A stretch of 64,000 nt of DNA from an uncultured Acetobacteraceae bacterium (GCA_903895595.1 CAITUP010000021.1:1-64000); one strand, 5' to 3'. Counted from the stretch's first letter, positions 1 to 8,849 are shown. The notes: generated by a model from the letters alone, not told the origin. A program made the numbers and translations.

Positions 1-29
1 AGGCCGTCGCCACATCGTATACTGCCCCC

Positions 30-488
30 ATGACGGACAGTCTCTATGACACTGACATTCTGACTTGATCGGAAACCCAGGCCGCTCTCTTGGCCCGCAT
101 CGCGCGCGGCGAGCGCGTAGAAGGCATCGACTGGCCCCATGTGCTTGAAGAAATCGCCGAAGTGGGAACCACTCAACTCCACGACGTCCAGATCTCCCTG
201 CGTCATGCCATCTTGCGGCTGCTGCAAATGTACCGCTGGCCCACGGATCGATCGGCCGAACACTGGAAAGAAGACGCCGGACGATCGCTCGACGACGCGG
301 CCTTGCGCCTCGCACCGTCGATGCGGCACCGGTTGGACCTACAGAAAATATGGCAGCGAAGGCAGGCAAGCCTGTCGCGCGGCGCTGTCGTCGAAATGTT
401 GCCCGCCGAATGCCCCTGGACGCTGGACGACCTGCTCGCGGGAGACATAGACGCGTTGCTGGCCGCGCTTCCTCCTACATCAGGTTGA
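30..488 (+). pseudogene. DUF29 family protein, interrupted by an in-frame TGA
   Basis: Reading from the ATG at 30 gives a typical DUF29 N-terminus (MTDSLYDTDILT), then TGA at 66-68, then SETQAALLARIARGE in the same frame, running on to a stop at 488. DUF29 proteins usually carry a Trp at this point, so TGG to TGA is the simplest explanation. The rest (EEIAEVG near the start, the LLQMYRWP segment, conserved HW) is intact and ends in the usual acidic tail. Translation could restart at the TTG at 90, giving 132 residues without the first 20. DUF29 function is unknown; members are small cytoplasmic proteins often present in many copies. Nonsense mutation, sequencing error and internal restart cannot be separated here. 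Confidence 0.75.
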
Positions 489-539
489 CGCCCCTCGACC
501 GGTTTGCCAAAGCCTTCCGCTTCCAGGAAGGATACGCCC

Positions 540-2276
540 GTGCCCGAAAGAAAATCCCCCGACTCCCTCCGCTCCACCCGCTGGTTCGGCCCCGCCGACC
601 TCCGGTCCTTCGGGCACCGCTCCCGCGCCATGCAGATGGGCTACGCGCCGGAGGAATGGACGGGCAAGCCGGTGATCGCCATCGTCAACACATGGTCCGA
701 TCTGCAGCCGTGCCATTCGCACTTCAAGCAGCGGGTGGACGACGTGAAGCGCGGCATCCTGATGGCCGGCGGCTTCCCGGTGGAATTGCCGGCATTGTCG
801 GTGTCGGAATCCTTCGTGAAGCCGACAACGATGATGTACCGCAACATGCTGGCGATGGAAACGGAAGAATTATTGCGCTCCCATCCTGTCGACGGCGCGG
901 TGCTGATGGGCGGTTGCGACAAGACCACGCCAGGGCTGCTGCTGGGTGCCACCAGCATGAACATTCCGACCATTTATCTTCCCGCCGGGCCGATGCTGCG
1001 CGGCAACTTCCAGGGTAAATTCCTCGGTTCGGGATCGGATAGCTGGAAATACTGGGACGAACTCCGCGCCGGAAAAATCACCGACGACGATTGGCTCGGC
1101 GTCGAAAAGGGCATCGCGCGGTCGTACGGCACCTGCATGACCATGGGCACCGCCAGCACGATGACCGCGATCGCGGAAGCCATCGGCATGGTGCTGCCGG
1201 GTGGGTCGAGCGTGCCGGCGGCCGATGCCGGGCATATTCGTTTGGCCTCCGAATCCGGGCGGCGCATCGTGGAGATGGTGTGGGAAGACCTGACCCCGCA
1301 ACGCATCCAAACCCATGCCGCCTTCGAAAACGCGATCGCCGTGGCGATGGCGATGGGTTGTTCCACCAACGCGATCATTCATCTCATTGCCATGGCGCGC
1401 CGCGCCGGGCTGGAGATCGGGCTTTCCGACTTCGAGCGATACAGCCGCAAAGTCCCCGTCATCGGCAACGTCCGCCCCACCGGCAAAGCCTATTTGATGG
1501 AGGATTTCTATTACGCCGGCGGTATTTGCGCCCTGATGGGTAACATCAAACAGCATTTGCACCTGGATTGCCTCACCGTCACGGGTCGGACGTTGGGCGA
1601 AAACATCGAGGGCGCGCGTGTGTTCAACGACGATGTGATCCGGTCGTTGGAAAATCCCATTTATGCCGAGGGTTCGCTCGCGGTGCTGACCGGCAACCTC
1701 GCGCCCGACGGATGCGTCATCAAACCGGCGGCGATGGACGAACGGTTCCTGAAACATTCCGGCCGCGCCGTGGTGTTCGACGACTATCCGTCGATGAAGA
1801 AGGCGGTGGACGACGAAACCTACCCCTTCACGCCGGACGACGTGCTGGTGCTGCGCAACGCCGGGCCTCAGGGCGGGCCGGGCATGCCGGAATGGGGCAT
1901 GCTGCCGATGCCGAAGAAGCTGCTGAAGGAAGGCCACCGCGACATGCTGCGGATGTCGGACGCCCGCATGTCCGGCACATCCTACGGCGCTTGCGTGCTG
2001 CACGTGGCGCCGGAAAGCTACATCGGCGGCCCGCTGGCGCTGTTGAAAACCGGCGATATCGTCACCATCGATGTGGACGCCCGATCGATCCGGATGGAAG
2101 TGTCCGACGCCGAACTCGCCGCTCGGCGTGCCGTCTGGGTGCAGCCGGAAACGCGGTTCGAACGTGGCTACGGCTACGTCTATACCAAGCATATCCAACA
2201 GGCCAACGAAGGCTGCGACTTCGATTTCCTGCGCACCGATTTCGGCGCACCGGTTGCCGAACCGGCGATTTACTGA
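540..2276 (+). CDS. IlvD/Edd family dehydratase, sugar-acid dehydratase type
   Basis: A 578-residue [Fe-S] dehydratase that removes water from a 2,3-dihydroxy acid to give a 2-keto acid. Cluster-ligand Cys candidates are C58 (LQPCHSH), C126 in the signature GGCDKTTPG, and C199 (YGTCMTMGTAS). K128 after CD is the Mg-binding, often carbamylated lysine of the family. The C-terminal DARMSGTSYGACVLHV matches the region of the catalytic serine. The RSTRWFG N-terminus resembles L-arabinonate/pentonate dehydratases more than biosynthetic IlvD, so a sugar-acid substrate is likelier; this is inference. I chose the GTG at 540 because AGGAAGG lies about 8 nt upstream; an in-frame TTG at 504 has no such site. 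It stands alone, before a convergent gene. Confidence 0.9.
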   Translation: MPERKSPDSLRSTRWFGPADLRSFGHRSRAMQMGYAPEEWTGKPVIAIVNTWSDLQPCHSHFKQRVDDVKRGILMAGGFPVELPALSVSESFVKPTTMMYRNMLAMETEELLRSHPVDGAVLMGGCDKTTPGLLLGATSMNIPTIYLPAGPMLRGNFQGKFLGSGSDSWKYWDELRAGKITDDDWLGVEKGIARSYGTCMTMGTASTMTAIAEAIGMVLPGGSSVPAADAGHIRLASESGRRIVEMVWEDLTPQRIQTHAAFENAIAVAMAMGCSTNAIIHLIAMARRAGLEIGLSDFERYSRKVPVIGNVRPTGKAYLMEDFYYAGGICALMGNIKQHLHLDCLTVTGRTLGENIEGARVFNDDVIRSLENPIYAEGSLAVLTGNLAPDGCVIKPAAMDERFLKHSGRAVVFDDYPSMKKAVDDETYPFTPDDVLVLRNAGPQGGPGMPEWGMLPMPKKLLKEGHRDMLRMSDARMSGTSYGACVLHVAPESYIGGPLALLKTGDIVTIDVDARSIRMEVSDAELAARRAVWVQPETRFERGYGYVYTKHIQQANEGCDFDFLRTDFGAPVAEPAIY

Positions 2277-2331
2277 GGGACGACTTCGGGGCGTCGGTCG
2301 TGCAATCCCGTACGCATGGCAGACGCCCCCG

Positions 2332-2670
2332 CTACTGCCCGGTGACAGAACGCCAAACCCAGGACGTCAAACCCCCGGTCACGCTCGCCGCCGCCGACAG
2401 GCCGCAAAACAGCGCCGATGTTGCCAATGGATCGCCCACGCCGCTGGCGTACACCAGCAGATACCCGATCGACGCGCCGCCGGCGCAGGACGATATCGCG
2501 GCTTCCACGAGACCCGGCCCTCGCGGAACGACAACGACCTGTCGTTCGTTTGGCGACGGTGGCGGCGGAGGCAAAATTCCGGTCGAGAATGACTGCGTAC
2601 CCTGCGCCATCGCACCGGACGCGGGCATCGCCAACGCGGCGGCGAGAACAAGCGCGTGTATTCGTTTCAT
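2332..2670 (-). CDS. small secreted/membrane protein of unknown function
   Basis: A 112-residue protein with a clear Sec signal peptide (MKRIHALVLAAALAMPASG, cleavage after AMA), a proline-rich stretch (ILPPPPPSP), then a hydrophobic, Ala/Gly/Ser-rich segment from about residue 55 to 105. That segment holds two cysteines (SSCAGG and LFCGL) and could form one or two membrane helices. A GGAGG site lies 8-9 nt upstream of the ATG. It is convergent with the dehydratase gene, and the next gene upstream on its strand is a solute-binding protein about 70 bp away. I do not recognise the family; the architecture resembles small periplasmic or inner-membrane proteins with a soluble Pro-rich linker. Confidence 0.65.
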   Translation of the reverse strand: MKRIHALVLAAALAMPASGAMAQGTQSFSTGILPPPPPSPNERQVVVVPRGPGLVEAAISSCAGGASIGYLLVYASGVGDPLATSALFCGLSAAASVTGGLTSWVWRSVTGQ

Positions 2671-2741
2671 GGGCCAGAAACCTCCGTCCGTAATAGATTC
2701 CAGCGTAGCACGTTGAACCGGCCCCTGACAGCAACCGGTCG

Positions 2742-3728
2742 TCAATCCCCGTCCGGCGCCTGCAATTCCGGAAAAAACACGTCCTGCCAGCGCTCCGGCA
2801 CCACGGGAATCGCCCCCGTGCCGTGCATGAACCGTGCGAATGCCATCACCTTGCGGGGCGCGGTGGTCCATTCGTTCTCGGGCCGAGCGATCATGGCAGT
2901 GGCTTGATCGGGGGGCATGGCGGAATGTTCGGCTTTCAGCCAGATCGCCGCGGCCCGCGATGGGTCGTTGCGGATCAGCGCCTCCGCCCGTTCCAGCGCT
3001 GCCAGAAACGCGGCGACGATCTGGGGATTGGCGTCCCGGTATTTCGACGTCGCCCACATGGCGTTGAACGTGTGCTTGCCGCCCAGCACGTCGTAGCTGT
3101 TCAGCACCAAATGTACGCCGGGGGCCGTCATCTCCTGATACATGAACGGCGCGGCGGTCAGGTGTGCCGAGATCGGCGAATGCCCGCCCAACATCGCCTG
3201 CATGCCGTCCGGGTGGCTCATGGAAATGGTCAGGGGATCCAGCCGCCCCTCCTGCCCCGGGCCGAACTCCTTCTGTGCCGCCATGCGCAGCACCACCGCC
3301 TGCACCGAGACCTTCACGGCCGGCAGCGCGATACGGTCGGAGTCGGTAAAGTCGCGGATCGATCCGATCCTGGGGTTGGTCGTCGTCAGCCACATCGGCA
3401 TGGCGTTCAGCGTCGCCACGCCTTTGACCTTCAGGCCGGATTGCGTCTTCGCCCACATCGTCAGCAGCGGTCCCACGCCGCCGCCCGCGAACTCCAGATT
3501 GCCGGACAGGAGCGAGTCGTTGATCGGCGCGCTGCTGGTCAGCTGCACCCATTCGGCCCTCAGCGACAGGCCGCGCGCCTTGCCTTCTTCCTCCAGCAAG
3601 GCCCCATCGGCCATGACGAACAGCGGCAAATAGCCGATCCCGAACTGCTGGGCGATGCGCACCGTCTGTGCCGCAGCGGGCGCGGCTGCCACGTACAGCG
3701 CCAAAAGCCCGACCCAAAATCCTCGCAT
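2742..3728 (-). CDS. NitT/TauT-type ABC substrate-binding protein
   Basis: A 328-residue periplasmic binding protein of the SsuA/NMT1-like group. It begins with a signal peptide (MRGFWVGLLALYVAAAPAAA), then VRIAQQFGIGYLPLFVMADG, the usual first strand and loop of this fold. FAGGGVGPLLTMWAKT and the later PLTISMSHPDGMQAMLGG fit the ligand-cleft regions. The family feeds ABC importers for sulfonates, nitrate or thiamine precursors; the substrate here is unknown. No permease or ATPase gene is adjacent, so it is an orphan or works with a distant transporter. The ATG at 3728 is preferred over an upstream start because it begins the signal peptide and is preceded by GGAAGAGGG. It is divergent from the thiolase gene 73 bp away. 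Confidence 0.85.
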   Translation of the reverse strand: MRGFWVGLLALYVAAAPAAAQTVRIAQQFGIGYLPLFVMADGALLEEEGKARGLSLRAEWVQLTSSAPINDSLLSGNLEFAGGGVGPLLTMWAKTQSGLKVKGVATLNAMPMWLTTTNPRIGSIRDFTDSDRIALPAVKVSVQAVVLRMAAQKEFGPGQEGRLDPLTISMSHPDGMQAMLGGHSPISAHLTAAPFMYQEMTAPGVHLVLNSYDVLGGKHTFNAMWATSKYRDANPQIVAAFLAALERAEALIRNDPSRAAAIWLKAEHSAMPPDQATAMIARPENEWTTAPRKVMAFARFMHGTGAIPVVPERWQDVFFPELQAPDGD

Positions 3729-3801
3729 CGCCGCCCTCTTCCTGTTCGCCGCCCATCCGCCTAAGCTGCCCCCGCACAACGCGGAAACGCTCGGGGAAGC
3801 C

Positions 3802-4986
3802 ATGACAGACAGAACCCTTCGCGGGAAGACCGCGATCGCCGGGATAGGCGAGACCATCTACTACAAGCACGGCCAATCGCCGGACAGCGAGTTCAAGCTC
3901 GCTTTGCAGGCCATCGTGAAAGCCTGCGACGACGCCGGCATCAGCCCGCATGAGGTCGACGGATTCGCCTCCTACGGCGACGACCGGTCGGACGGTCCCC
4001 GTCTGGCGGCGGCTTTGGGTATCAAGGAGCTGAAATTCTCCAACATGTTCTGGGGCGGCGGCGGCGGCGGCGTTTGCGGTGCCGTGGGCAACGCCTCGGC
4101 GGCGGTCGCGACCGGGATGGCGGATTGCGTGATCGCGTTCCGGTCCTTGGCGCAGGGCCAGTACCGGCGCTACGGGCGGTCGGGCGCGGCGGCGGCGGTG
4201 GCTGGGGACGATGCGTTCCTGTTCCCCTACGGCGTCATGTCGCCGGCACAGCGCTTCGCCATGAAGATCACCCGCTTCATGCACGACCACGGGATCAAGC
4301 AGGAAGCCCTGCGCGGCATCGCGCTGGCCTGCTACCACCACGCCCAGAAGAACCCCAACGCGGTGATGCGCGGACGGGAATTGGATGAGGCGAAATACGA
4401 CTCGTCCCGCTGGATCATCGAGCCGTTCCATCATCTCTACGATTGCTGTCAGGAAAACGACGGTTCCGCCGCCGTGGTCGTGGTGCCGGCGGAACGCGCC
4501 AAAGACATGAAGAACAAGCCGGCCTACGTGATGGCCTGCGGCCAGGGCGGCGACCATCGCTCCGCCGCGCCAGTGCACAACATGCCAAACTACCCCAGCT
4601 CCCACTTCGGCAAGCTGGCGCCCCGGTTGTACGCGATGGCGAAAATGGCGCCGTCCGACATGGGCATCGTCCAGTGCTACGAAAATTTCACGGGCGGCGT
4701 GCTCATGAGCCTGGTCGAGCACGGGCTGGTGAAGCCGGAAGAAGCCAACGAGTTCCTCGTGAAAGACAATCTGATCGTCGAAGGCGGCAAAATGCCACTG
4801 AACACCAGCGGCGGCAATCTGGCCGAATGTTACATGCACGGGCTGGAACTGGTCATTGAATCCGTCCGTCAGATACGCGGCACCGCGATCAACCAGGTCG
4901 CGAACAACGACGCGGCCATTATCATGGGCGGGCCGATGGTGACGCCCGTGAGCTCCCTGATTCTCGGTTCGGAGGCAACACTATGA
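3802..4986 (+). CDS. thiolase-like acyl-CoA protein (SCP-x/Ltp2 group)
   Basis: A 394-residue thiolase-fold protein. It opens with TAIAGIGET, has a Gly-run followed by Cys (GGGGVCGAVGNAS, C92 at the place of the nucleophilic Cys), and ends with the family's NTSGGNLAECYMHG. It resembles the lipid-transfer/SCP-x group, whose members act as thiolases or retro-aldolases on acyl-CoA side chains, more than acetoacetyl-CoA thiolase. The gene overlaps the DUF35 gene by ATGA. That pairing is characteristic: DUF35 proteins form complexes with such thiolases in archaeal HMG-CoA synthesis and in actinobacterial sterol side-chain degradation (known for those families). The substrate cannot be read from the sequence. 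ATG at 3802 follows GGGGAAG. Confidence 0.85.
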   Translation: MTDRTLRGKTAIAGIGETIYYKHGQSPDSEFKLALQAIVKACDDAGISPHEVDGFASYGDDRSDGPRLAAALGIKELKFSNMFWGGGGGGVCGAVGNASAAVATGMADCVIAFRSLAQGQYRRYGRSGAAAAVAGDDAFLFPYGVMSPAQRFAMKITRFMHDHGIKQEALRGIALACYHHAQKNPNAVMRGRELDEAKYDSSRWIIEPFHHLYDCCQENDGSAAVVVVPAERAKDMKNKPAYVMACGQGGDHRSAAPVHNMPNYPSSHFGKLAPRLYAMAKMAPSDMGIVQCYENFTGGVLMSLVEHGLVKPEEANEFLVKDNLIVEGGKMPLNTSGGNLAECYMHGLELVIESVRQIRGTAINQVANNDAAIIMGGPMVTPVSSLILGSEATL

Positions 4987-5420
4987 GCGACACTTACCTC
5001 CCCGCCGGCATGCCGGCGCCAGCCGCCCATATCGATGGGTTGTCGCAACCGTACTGGGACGGCACCCGCGAAGGCAAGCTACGCATCCAGAAATGCCGCG
5101 GCTGCCAGTCCTGGCAGTGGGGGCCGGAGTGGATCTGCCATCGCTGCCATTCCTTCGACCTCGCCTGGGAAGAAATCGAGGGGAAAGGGATTATCTATTC
5201 GTATCAGCGGCCGCATCATCCGGTGCATTCGGCGCTGAACGGCTTCGGGCCTTATGTCGCGGTGCTGGTGGAACTGCCGGAATACGGCATCCGCATGGTG
5301 GGAAATCTGCTGGGCGACCGGTTGCAGTCCGTGCCCATCGGCGCGGCGGTCGAGGCGGTGTTCGAGCATCATAACGACGCGACGCCGCCCTTCACGCTGG
5401 TGCATTGGAAGCTGACCTGA
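4983..5420 (+). CDS. DUF35 Zn-ribbon / OB-fold acyl-CoA binding protein
   Basis: A 145-residue partner of the upstream thiolase, translationally coupled to it (ATGA overlap, 4983-4986). The N-terminal helix region (LSQPYWDGTREGKLRIQKCR) leads into a rubredoxin-like zinc ribbon with four Cys: CRGCQSWQWGPEWICHRC. The rest is the OB-fold half, with YSYQRPHHPVHSALNGFGPY near its start. In characterised complexes DUF35 bridges enzymes and channels acyl-CoA between active sites; here it probably completes the thiolase's active complex. It is the usual length for the family and nothing is missing. Confidence 0.88.
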   Translation: MSDTYLPAGMPAPAAHIDGLSQPYWDGTREGKLRIQKCRGCQSWQWGPEWICHRCHSFDLAWEEIEGKGIIYSYQRPHHPVHSALNGFGPYVAVLVELPEYGIRMVGNLLGDRLQSVPIGAAVEAVFEHHNDATPPFTLVHWKLT

Positions 5421-6610
5421 CAGCCGGCCCGACTCGCGACCGGACGGCCGTCTCGCCGTCCGGTCGCGCCGAGGACCTGAAGTCTCTGACCAGCCTGCGC
5501 TTCATCGCCGCTGCGATGATCGTGCTGATGCATTGTTCACTGTACTACACGTGGCCGTGGCTTAAGTCGCCGCTTTTGGCCCAGGTCCCGCTGGTGCATG
5601 GGGTCAGCTTCTTTTTCATTTTGTCGGGGTTCATCCTCACCCATGTCTATGGGCAGAGCGACGTGCCGTACCGGCGCTTCCTATGGCTGCGGTTTTCCCG
5701 GCTTTGGCCGGTTCACGCGGTTTGCCTGATCGTTCTTCCGATCGTGGTGCCCGCCGGTTCGGTGACGTTCGATGGACCTGGGATGTTCTCCAAATGGGTG
5801 ACATTGGCGGCCAACGTCACGCTGATTCACGCGCTGTTCCCTTACTTGAGCTATATTTTTTCCTGGAATAGTGTGTCCTGGTCGATATCCACCGAAATGT
5901 TTTTCTATTTGGCGTTTCCATTTCTGCTCGGCGGACTGACGCGGTTCTGGCTTTACTATCTGACAGGTTCCGCTGTCGCGATTGCCGGGTTCGTGGGCCT
6001 CGCGCACTGGTTCCATTTGGCCGCGTTGTCCCAGGATGTTAACGCCATCACGATCATGTCGCTGGATTATGCCAATCCGGTGTTTCGTCTGTTCGAGTTT
6101 TGTCTGGGCATGGCCAGCTATCTGGCGTGGCGGAACCGGCCCCGCTGGCTCGACAATCCCGCCATTGCGACCGTGGCGGAGTGCACGATTCTCGGCATCC
6201 TGGCCGTCTGGTTTCTTGGCGGTTTCAGAGCGTTCCAAGGCCTCGTTAAAGGCGACGGGACCGTCGACGGGTGGGTGGAAATCGCTGGGTCCTGCTGGGC
6301 TTTCGCGCTGTTGATCGTCGTTATGGCGAAGGGCCGGGGCGTGATCGGGCGGGTCTTGAGGCTGCGGCTGCCGGTCTGGCTGGGAGAGATCAGCTTCGCC
6401 GTCTACATGGTACATCAGATCCTGATGAAGGCTTTCTCCGTTGCGCCGGCATGGCATGCGGAATGGGTTGTTCTGCCCGCGGTCGTACTCGCCGCGGCCA
6501 TCGCGCATCATGGTGTCGAAACCCCGTGCCGATTGGCACTGGTTCGGTTGCCACGATGGCTGGCGCAACGATATGGTCAGGCCGTCGGCGTACCGCCCCA
6601 AGCAGGATAA
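5405..6610 (+). CDS. acyltransferase family 3 membrane protein
   Basis: About 400 residues, mostly hydrophobic, with roughly ten predicted membrane segments. The family signature is at the start of the membrane domain: LTSLRFIAAAMIVLMHCS, then HGVSFFFILSGFILTHVY, where the His and FFxLSGF are typical of acyltransferase-3/OafA proteins that move acetyl or other acyl groups onto surface glycans, lipids or antibiotics. The start is uncertain: no in-frame ATG exists before the first helix, and the only common codon is the TTG at 5405, which overlaps the DUF35 gene by 16 bp without a clear ribosome site. A K+ channel gene follows after 2 bp. The substrate is unknown. Confidence 0.8.
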   Translation: MEADLTAGPTRDRTAVSPSGRAEDLKSLTSLRFIAAAMIVLMHCSLYYTWPWLKSPLLAQVPLVHGVSFFFILSGFILTHVYGQSDVPYRRFLWLRFSRLWPVHAVCLIVLPIVVPAGSVTFDGPGMFSKWVTLAANVTLIHALFPYLSYIFSWNSVSWSISTEMFFYLAFPFLLGGLTRFWLYYLTGSAVAIAGFVGLAHWFHLAALSQDVNAITIMSLDYANPVFRLFEFCLGMASYLAWRNRPRWLDNPAIATVAECTILGILAVWFLGGFRAFQGLVKGDGTVDGWVEIAGSCWAFALLIVVMAKGRGVIGRVLRLRLPVWLGEISFAVYMVHQILMKAFSVAPAWHAEWVVLPAVVLAAAIAHHGVETPCRLALVRLPRWLAQRYGQAVGVPPQAG

Positions 6611-6612
6611 GC

Positions 6613-7695
6613 ATGACGCTGAAACCGGCACGAGCCAGCACGGCCCACCGCCCCGGGTTTTGGGCGTCGGCTCCGCGCAATCTGACGCTGGGCATCGGCT
6701 TCATGCTGCTGGTGATGGTTCTGTCGACCATTGCCTATCGGCTGGCGGGATGGAGCCTGGGCGATGCCTTCTACATGGTGGTGATGACCGTCTACACCGT
6801 GGGCTATGGGGAGGTGCGGGCGGTCGACACCCCGCTGCTGCGCGGCATCACCATCGCGACCATCATGTTCGGCTGCACCGGCATGATCTTCGTCACCGGC
6901 GCGCTGGTGCAGTTCATCACGGTCAGTCAACTCGACCAGATATTCGGGATCAAGCGCATGAATTCGCGGATCGGCCAACTCGAAAACCATGTCGTTATCT
7001 GCGGCTTCGGCCGGTTGGGTCAGGTGCTTGCCCAGGACTTGCGCGCCGGCGGGGCCGATTTCGTGGTTTTGGAACACGATGAGGAACGCGCCGCCCATGC
7101 CCGTGCTCTGGGGTACGCCTGCCTACAGGGCGACGCGACCGATGAGGATTTGCTGACCGCTGCCGGCATTCGTCGGGCCAGCACCCTGGCGACCGTACTA
7201 CCGAACGACGCAGCGAATGTGTTCATTACGCTCAGCGCCCGCAGCCTCAATCCGAATCTGGACATCATCTCCCGCGGCGAATTACCCAGCACCGAGAAGA
7301 AGCTGCTGCAGGCCGGCGCCAATCACGTGGTGCTGCCCACGCATATCGGCGCCGAACGCATTGCCGAAATGATCCTTTACAAGGAAACCGCTCGGTTTTT
7401 GCGCGGCTCGGGCCGGATGCGGGATTTCGAGGTCGTGCTGCATTCCCTCGGGCTGGAGATCGACACGATTTCGGCCGCCGCCGACAGCCTCATCGTCGGC
7501 CAGACGGTCGAAACGGTCGAGCAGGAGGCCAGCGGCGCCTTCTTCATCGTGCGGATCAATCGCCGCGACGGGGCGGTTATCGCCGGGCCGGAGGGCAGCA
7601 CAAGGATCGAAGCCGGCGACGGGGTGGTGATCGTTGGACGGGGGGCGAGGACCCGCGCGCTGAGCGGGTTGTTCGCCCCCCCACCCGACCGGTAA
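6613..7695 (+). CDS. two-TM potassium channel with cytosolic RCK (TrkA-N) domain
   Basis: A 360-residue K+ channel subunit. The first helix (about residues 23-43) is followed by a pore loop carrying the K+ selectivity filter TVGYGEV at residues 62-68, then the inner helix (about 77-100). An RCK N-lobe follows, with HVVICGFGRLGQ (Rossmann GxGxxG at 131-136) and a TrkA-C-like lobe at the end. This is the MthK-like layout: a ligand-gated pore in the cytoplasmic membrane controlled by nucleotide or ion binding to a gating ring. The ATG at 6613 lies just after the acyltransferase stop, so the two may be co-transcribed, but no functional link is evident. An internal second start inside the RCK part, as in MthK, cannot be judged. 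Confidence 0.88.
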   Translation: MTLKPARASTAHRPGFWASAPRNLTLGIGFMLLVMVLSTIAYRLAGWSLGDAFYMVVMTVYTVGYGEVRAVDTPLLRGITIATIMFGCTGMIFVTGALVQFITVSQLDQIFGIKRMNSRIGQLENHVVICGFGRLGQVLAQDLRAGGADFVVLEHDEERAAHARALGYACLQGDATDEDLLTAAGIRRASTLATVLPNDAANVFITLSARSLNPNLDIISRGELPSTEKKLLQAGANHVVLPTHIGAERIAEMILYKETARFLRGSGRMRDFEVVLHSLGLEIDTISAAADSLIVGQTVETVEQEASGAFFIVRINRRDGAVIAGPEGSTRIEAGDGVVIVGRGARTRALSGLFAPPPDR

Positions 7696-7699
7696 AGGA

Positions 7700-8164
7700 T
7701 CAGCCCGCCTCGTCCAAATCCTTGCCCCACATCCGTTCCAGCCCGTACATCGCCCGCGCTTCGGGCTTGAAAAGGTGGATGACGATGTCGCCGGCGTCGA
7801 TCAGCACCCAGTCGGAGCCATTGGCGCCCTCGATCGGGACGCGGCGGATGCCGGCTTCGTGCAGTTTTTCGGCCAGATGCTGCGCCATGGCGCTGATCTG
7901 ACGGTCGGCGAGGCCCGACGCGATCACCATGCGGTCGCAGAACATGGCCTTTCCCGCCAGATCCATGGCCACGACGTCTTCGGCTTTATCGTCCTCCAGG
8001 CTGGCGACGATGATGGCCTGCAACCGGTCGAGTTCGGACGGCAGCGCCTTGACTTTGGCTTTGCGGGGCGCGCGCTTCGGCTTCGCCGCGGCGGGCTCAT
8101 CCTCTCCGGTTGGACCGGCGGCGATGGTTTTCTTGCGCGGGGTGCCCAGCGCGGCAGCAACCAC
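7700..8164 (-). CDS. rsfS: ribosomal silencing factor RsfS
   Basis: RsfS binds ribosomal protein uL14 and blocks subunit joining under starvation. The conserved domain (about residues 44-145) starts at LDRLQAIIVASLEDDKAEDVVAMDL and contains CDRMVIASGLADRQISAMA and SDWVLIDAGDIVIHLFKPEAR, the family hallmark. In front of it sits an extra basic Lys/Ala/Pro-rich tail of about 40 residues that most homologues lack or have shorter. The only usable start is the GTG at 8164, since a TGA lies in frame upstream with no ATG/TTG between. It lies 74 bp downstream of nadD. In many alphaproteobacteria rlmH follows; here the next gene is a converging K+ channel, so the cluster is cut off. Confidence 0.92.
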   Translation of the reverse strand: MVAAALGTPRKKTIAAGPTGEDEPAAAKPKRAPRKAKVKALPSELDRLQAIIVASLEDDKAEDVVAMDLAGKAMFCDRMVIASGLADRQISAMAQHLAEKLHEAGIRRVPIEGANGSDWVLIDAGDIVIHLFKPEARAMYGLERMWGKDLDEAG

Positions 8165-8238
8165 GGGCTTCGCCGCCCGCTTGCGGGGCGCCGGCGTATG
8201 CCGAGCGGACGAGGACGAAGGCGCTTTCGGGGTGGTGG

Positions 8239-8811
8239 CTATGGGACTCTTCCTTCAATGGCGGCACGCAGGGCGGTCGCGGACAAATCGTTTTGCGGCG
8301 CCGGAAGGAACACCCAACCCGGCGCGATGCCTGGCAGCAAGGGTGCCTCCCTGGCGGGGCGGCGCGCGCATCTTAGCCGATGCGCCGCCAAACTTGCGAG
8401 CGCTCTGTGGTTATAGGTGGGGCGCGGCAACACCGCAAAGGACAACCGCCGGACGATCCGCGTCCAGCGGCGCCAGCGGGGCAATTGTTCCAGGATGTCG
8501 GCGCCCATAAGCCAGACGAAGCTGGCGTTGGGGAAGCGCAGTCGCAAAAGCCCGACGGTATCGACGGTGAAGCGCGTGTGCCAGACGGCCTCGACCCCGG
8601 TGGCCAGAATGCGGCGTCCGTCGGCGATACCCCGTGCGCTTTCCATGCGGGCGGCGAAGGGTGCCATGCCGGCCTGAGGTTTCAGCGGGTTGCCGGGGGA
8701 CACCAGCAGCCACACCTGGTCTAAGCGCAGCCGAGCGCAAGCGAGGTCGGCGACGTGACGGTGGCCGGCGTGGGCGGGGTTGAACGATCCGCCCAGCAGC
8801 CCGATGCGCAT
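8239..8811 (-). CDS. nadD: nicotinate-nucleotide adenylyltransferase
   Basis: Catalyses NaMN + ATP to deaminated NAD in NAD synthesis. The nucleotidyltransferase signature GLLGGSFNPAHAGHRH sits at the N-terminus (the HxGH motif as HAGH). FVWLMGADILEQLPRW and the late ISATxLR-like motif, seen as DLSATALRAAIEGR, complete the NadD pattern. The ATG at 8811 gives 190 residues. The codons before it (about PRFGDRRR) look conserved with homologues from related bacteria, so translation may begin further upstream, perhaps at a CTG overlapping the proA stop. It lies in the proA-nadD-rsfS run, a common alphaproteobacterial arrangement. Confidence 0.92.
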   Translation of the reverse strand: MRIGLLGGSFNPAHAGHRHVADLACARLRLDQVWLLVSPGNPLKPQAGMAPFAARMESARGIADGRRILATGVEAVWHTRFTVDTVGLLRLRFPNASFVWLMGADILEQLPRWRRWTRIVRRLSFAVLPRPTYNHRALASLAAHRLRCARRPAREAPLLPGIAPGWVFLPAPQNDLSATALRAAIEGRVP

Positions 8812-8849
8812 CCGGCGGCGGTCGCCGAAGCGGGGGATGGGATCGTGTT

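Noticed and set aside
2671-4839. Upstream part of an 835-codon minus-strand frame reaching 4839
   Set aside because: Antisense to the thiolase and out of frame with the binding protein; only the last 112 codons (2332-2670) carry a signal peptide and ribosome site.
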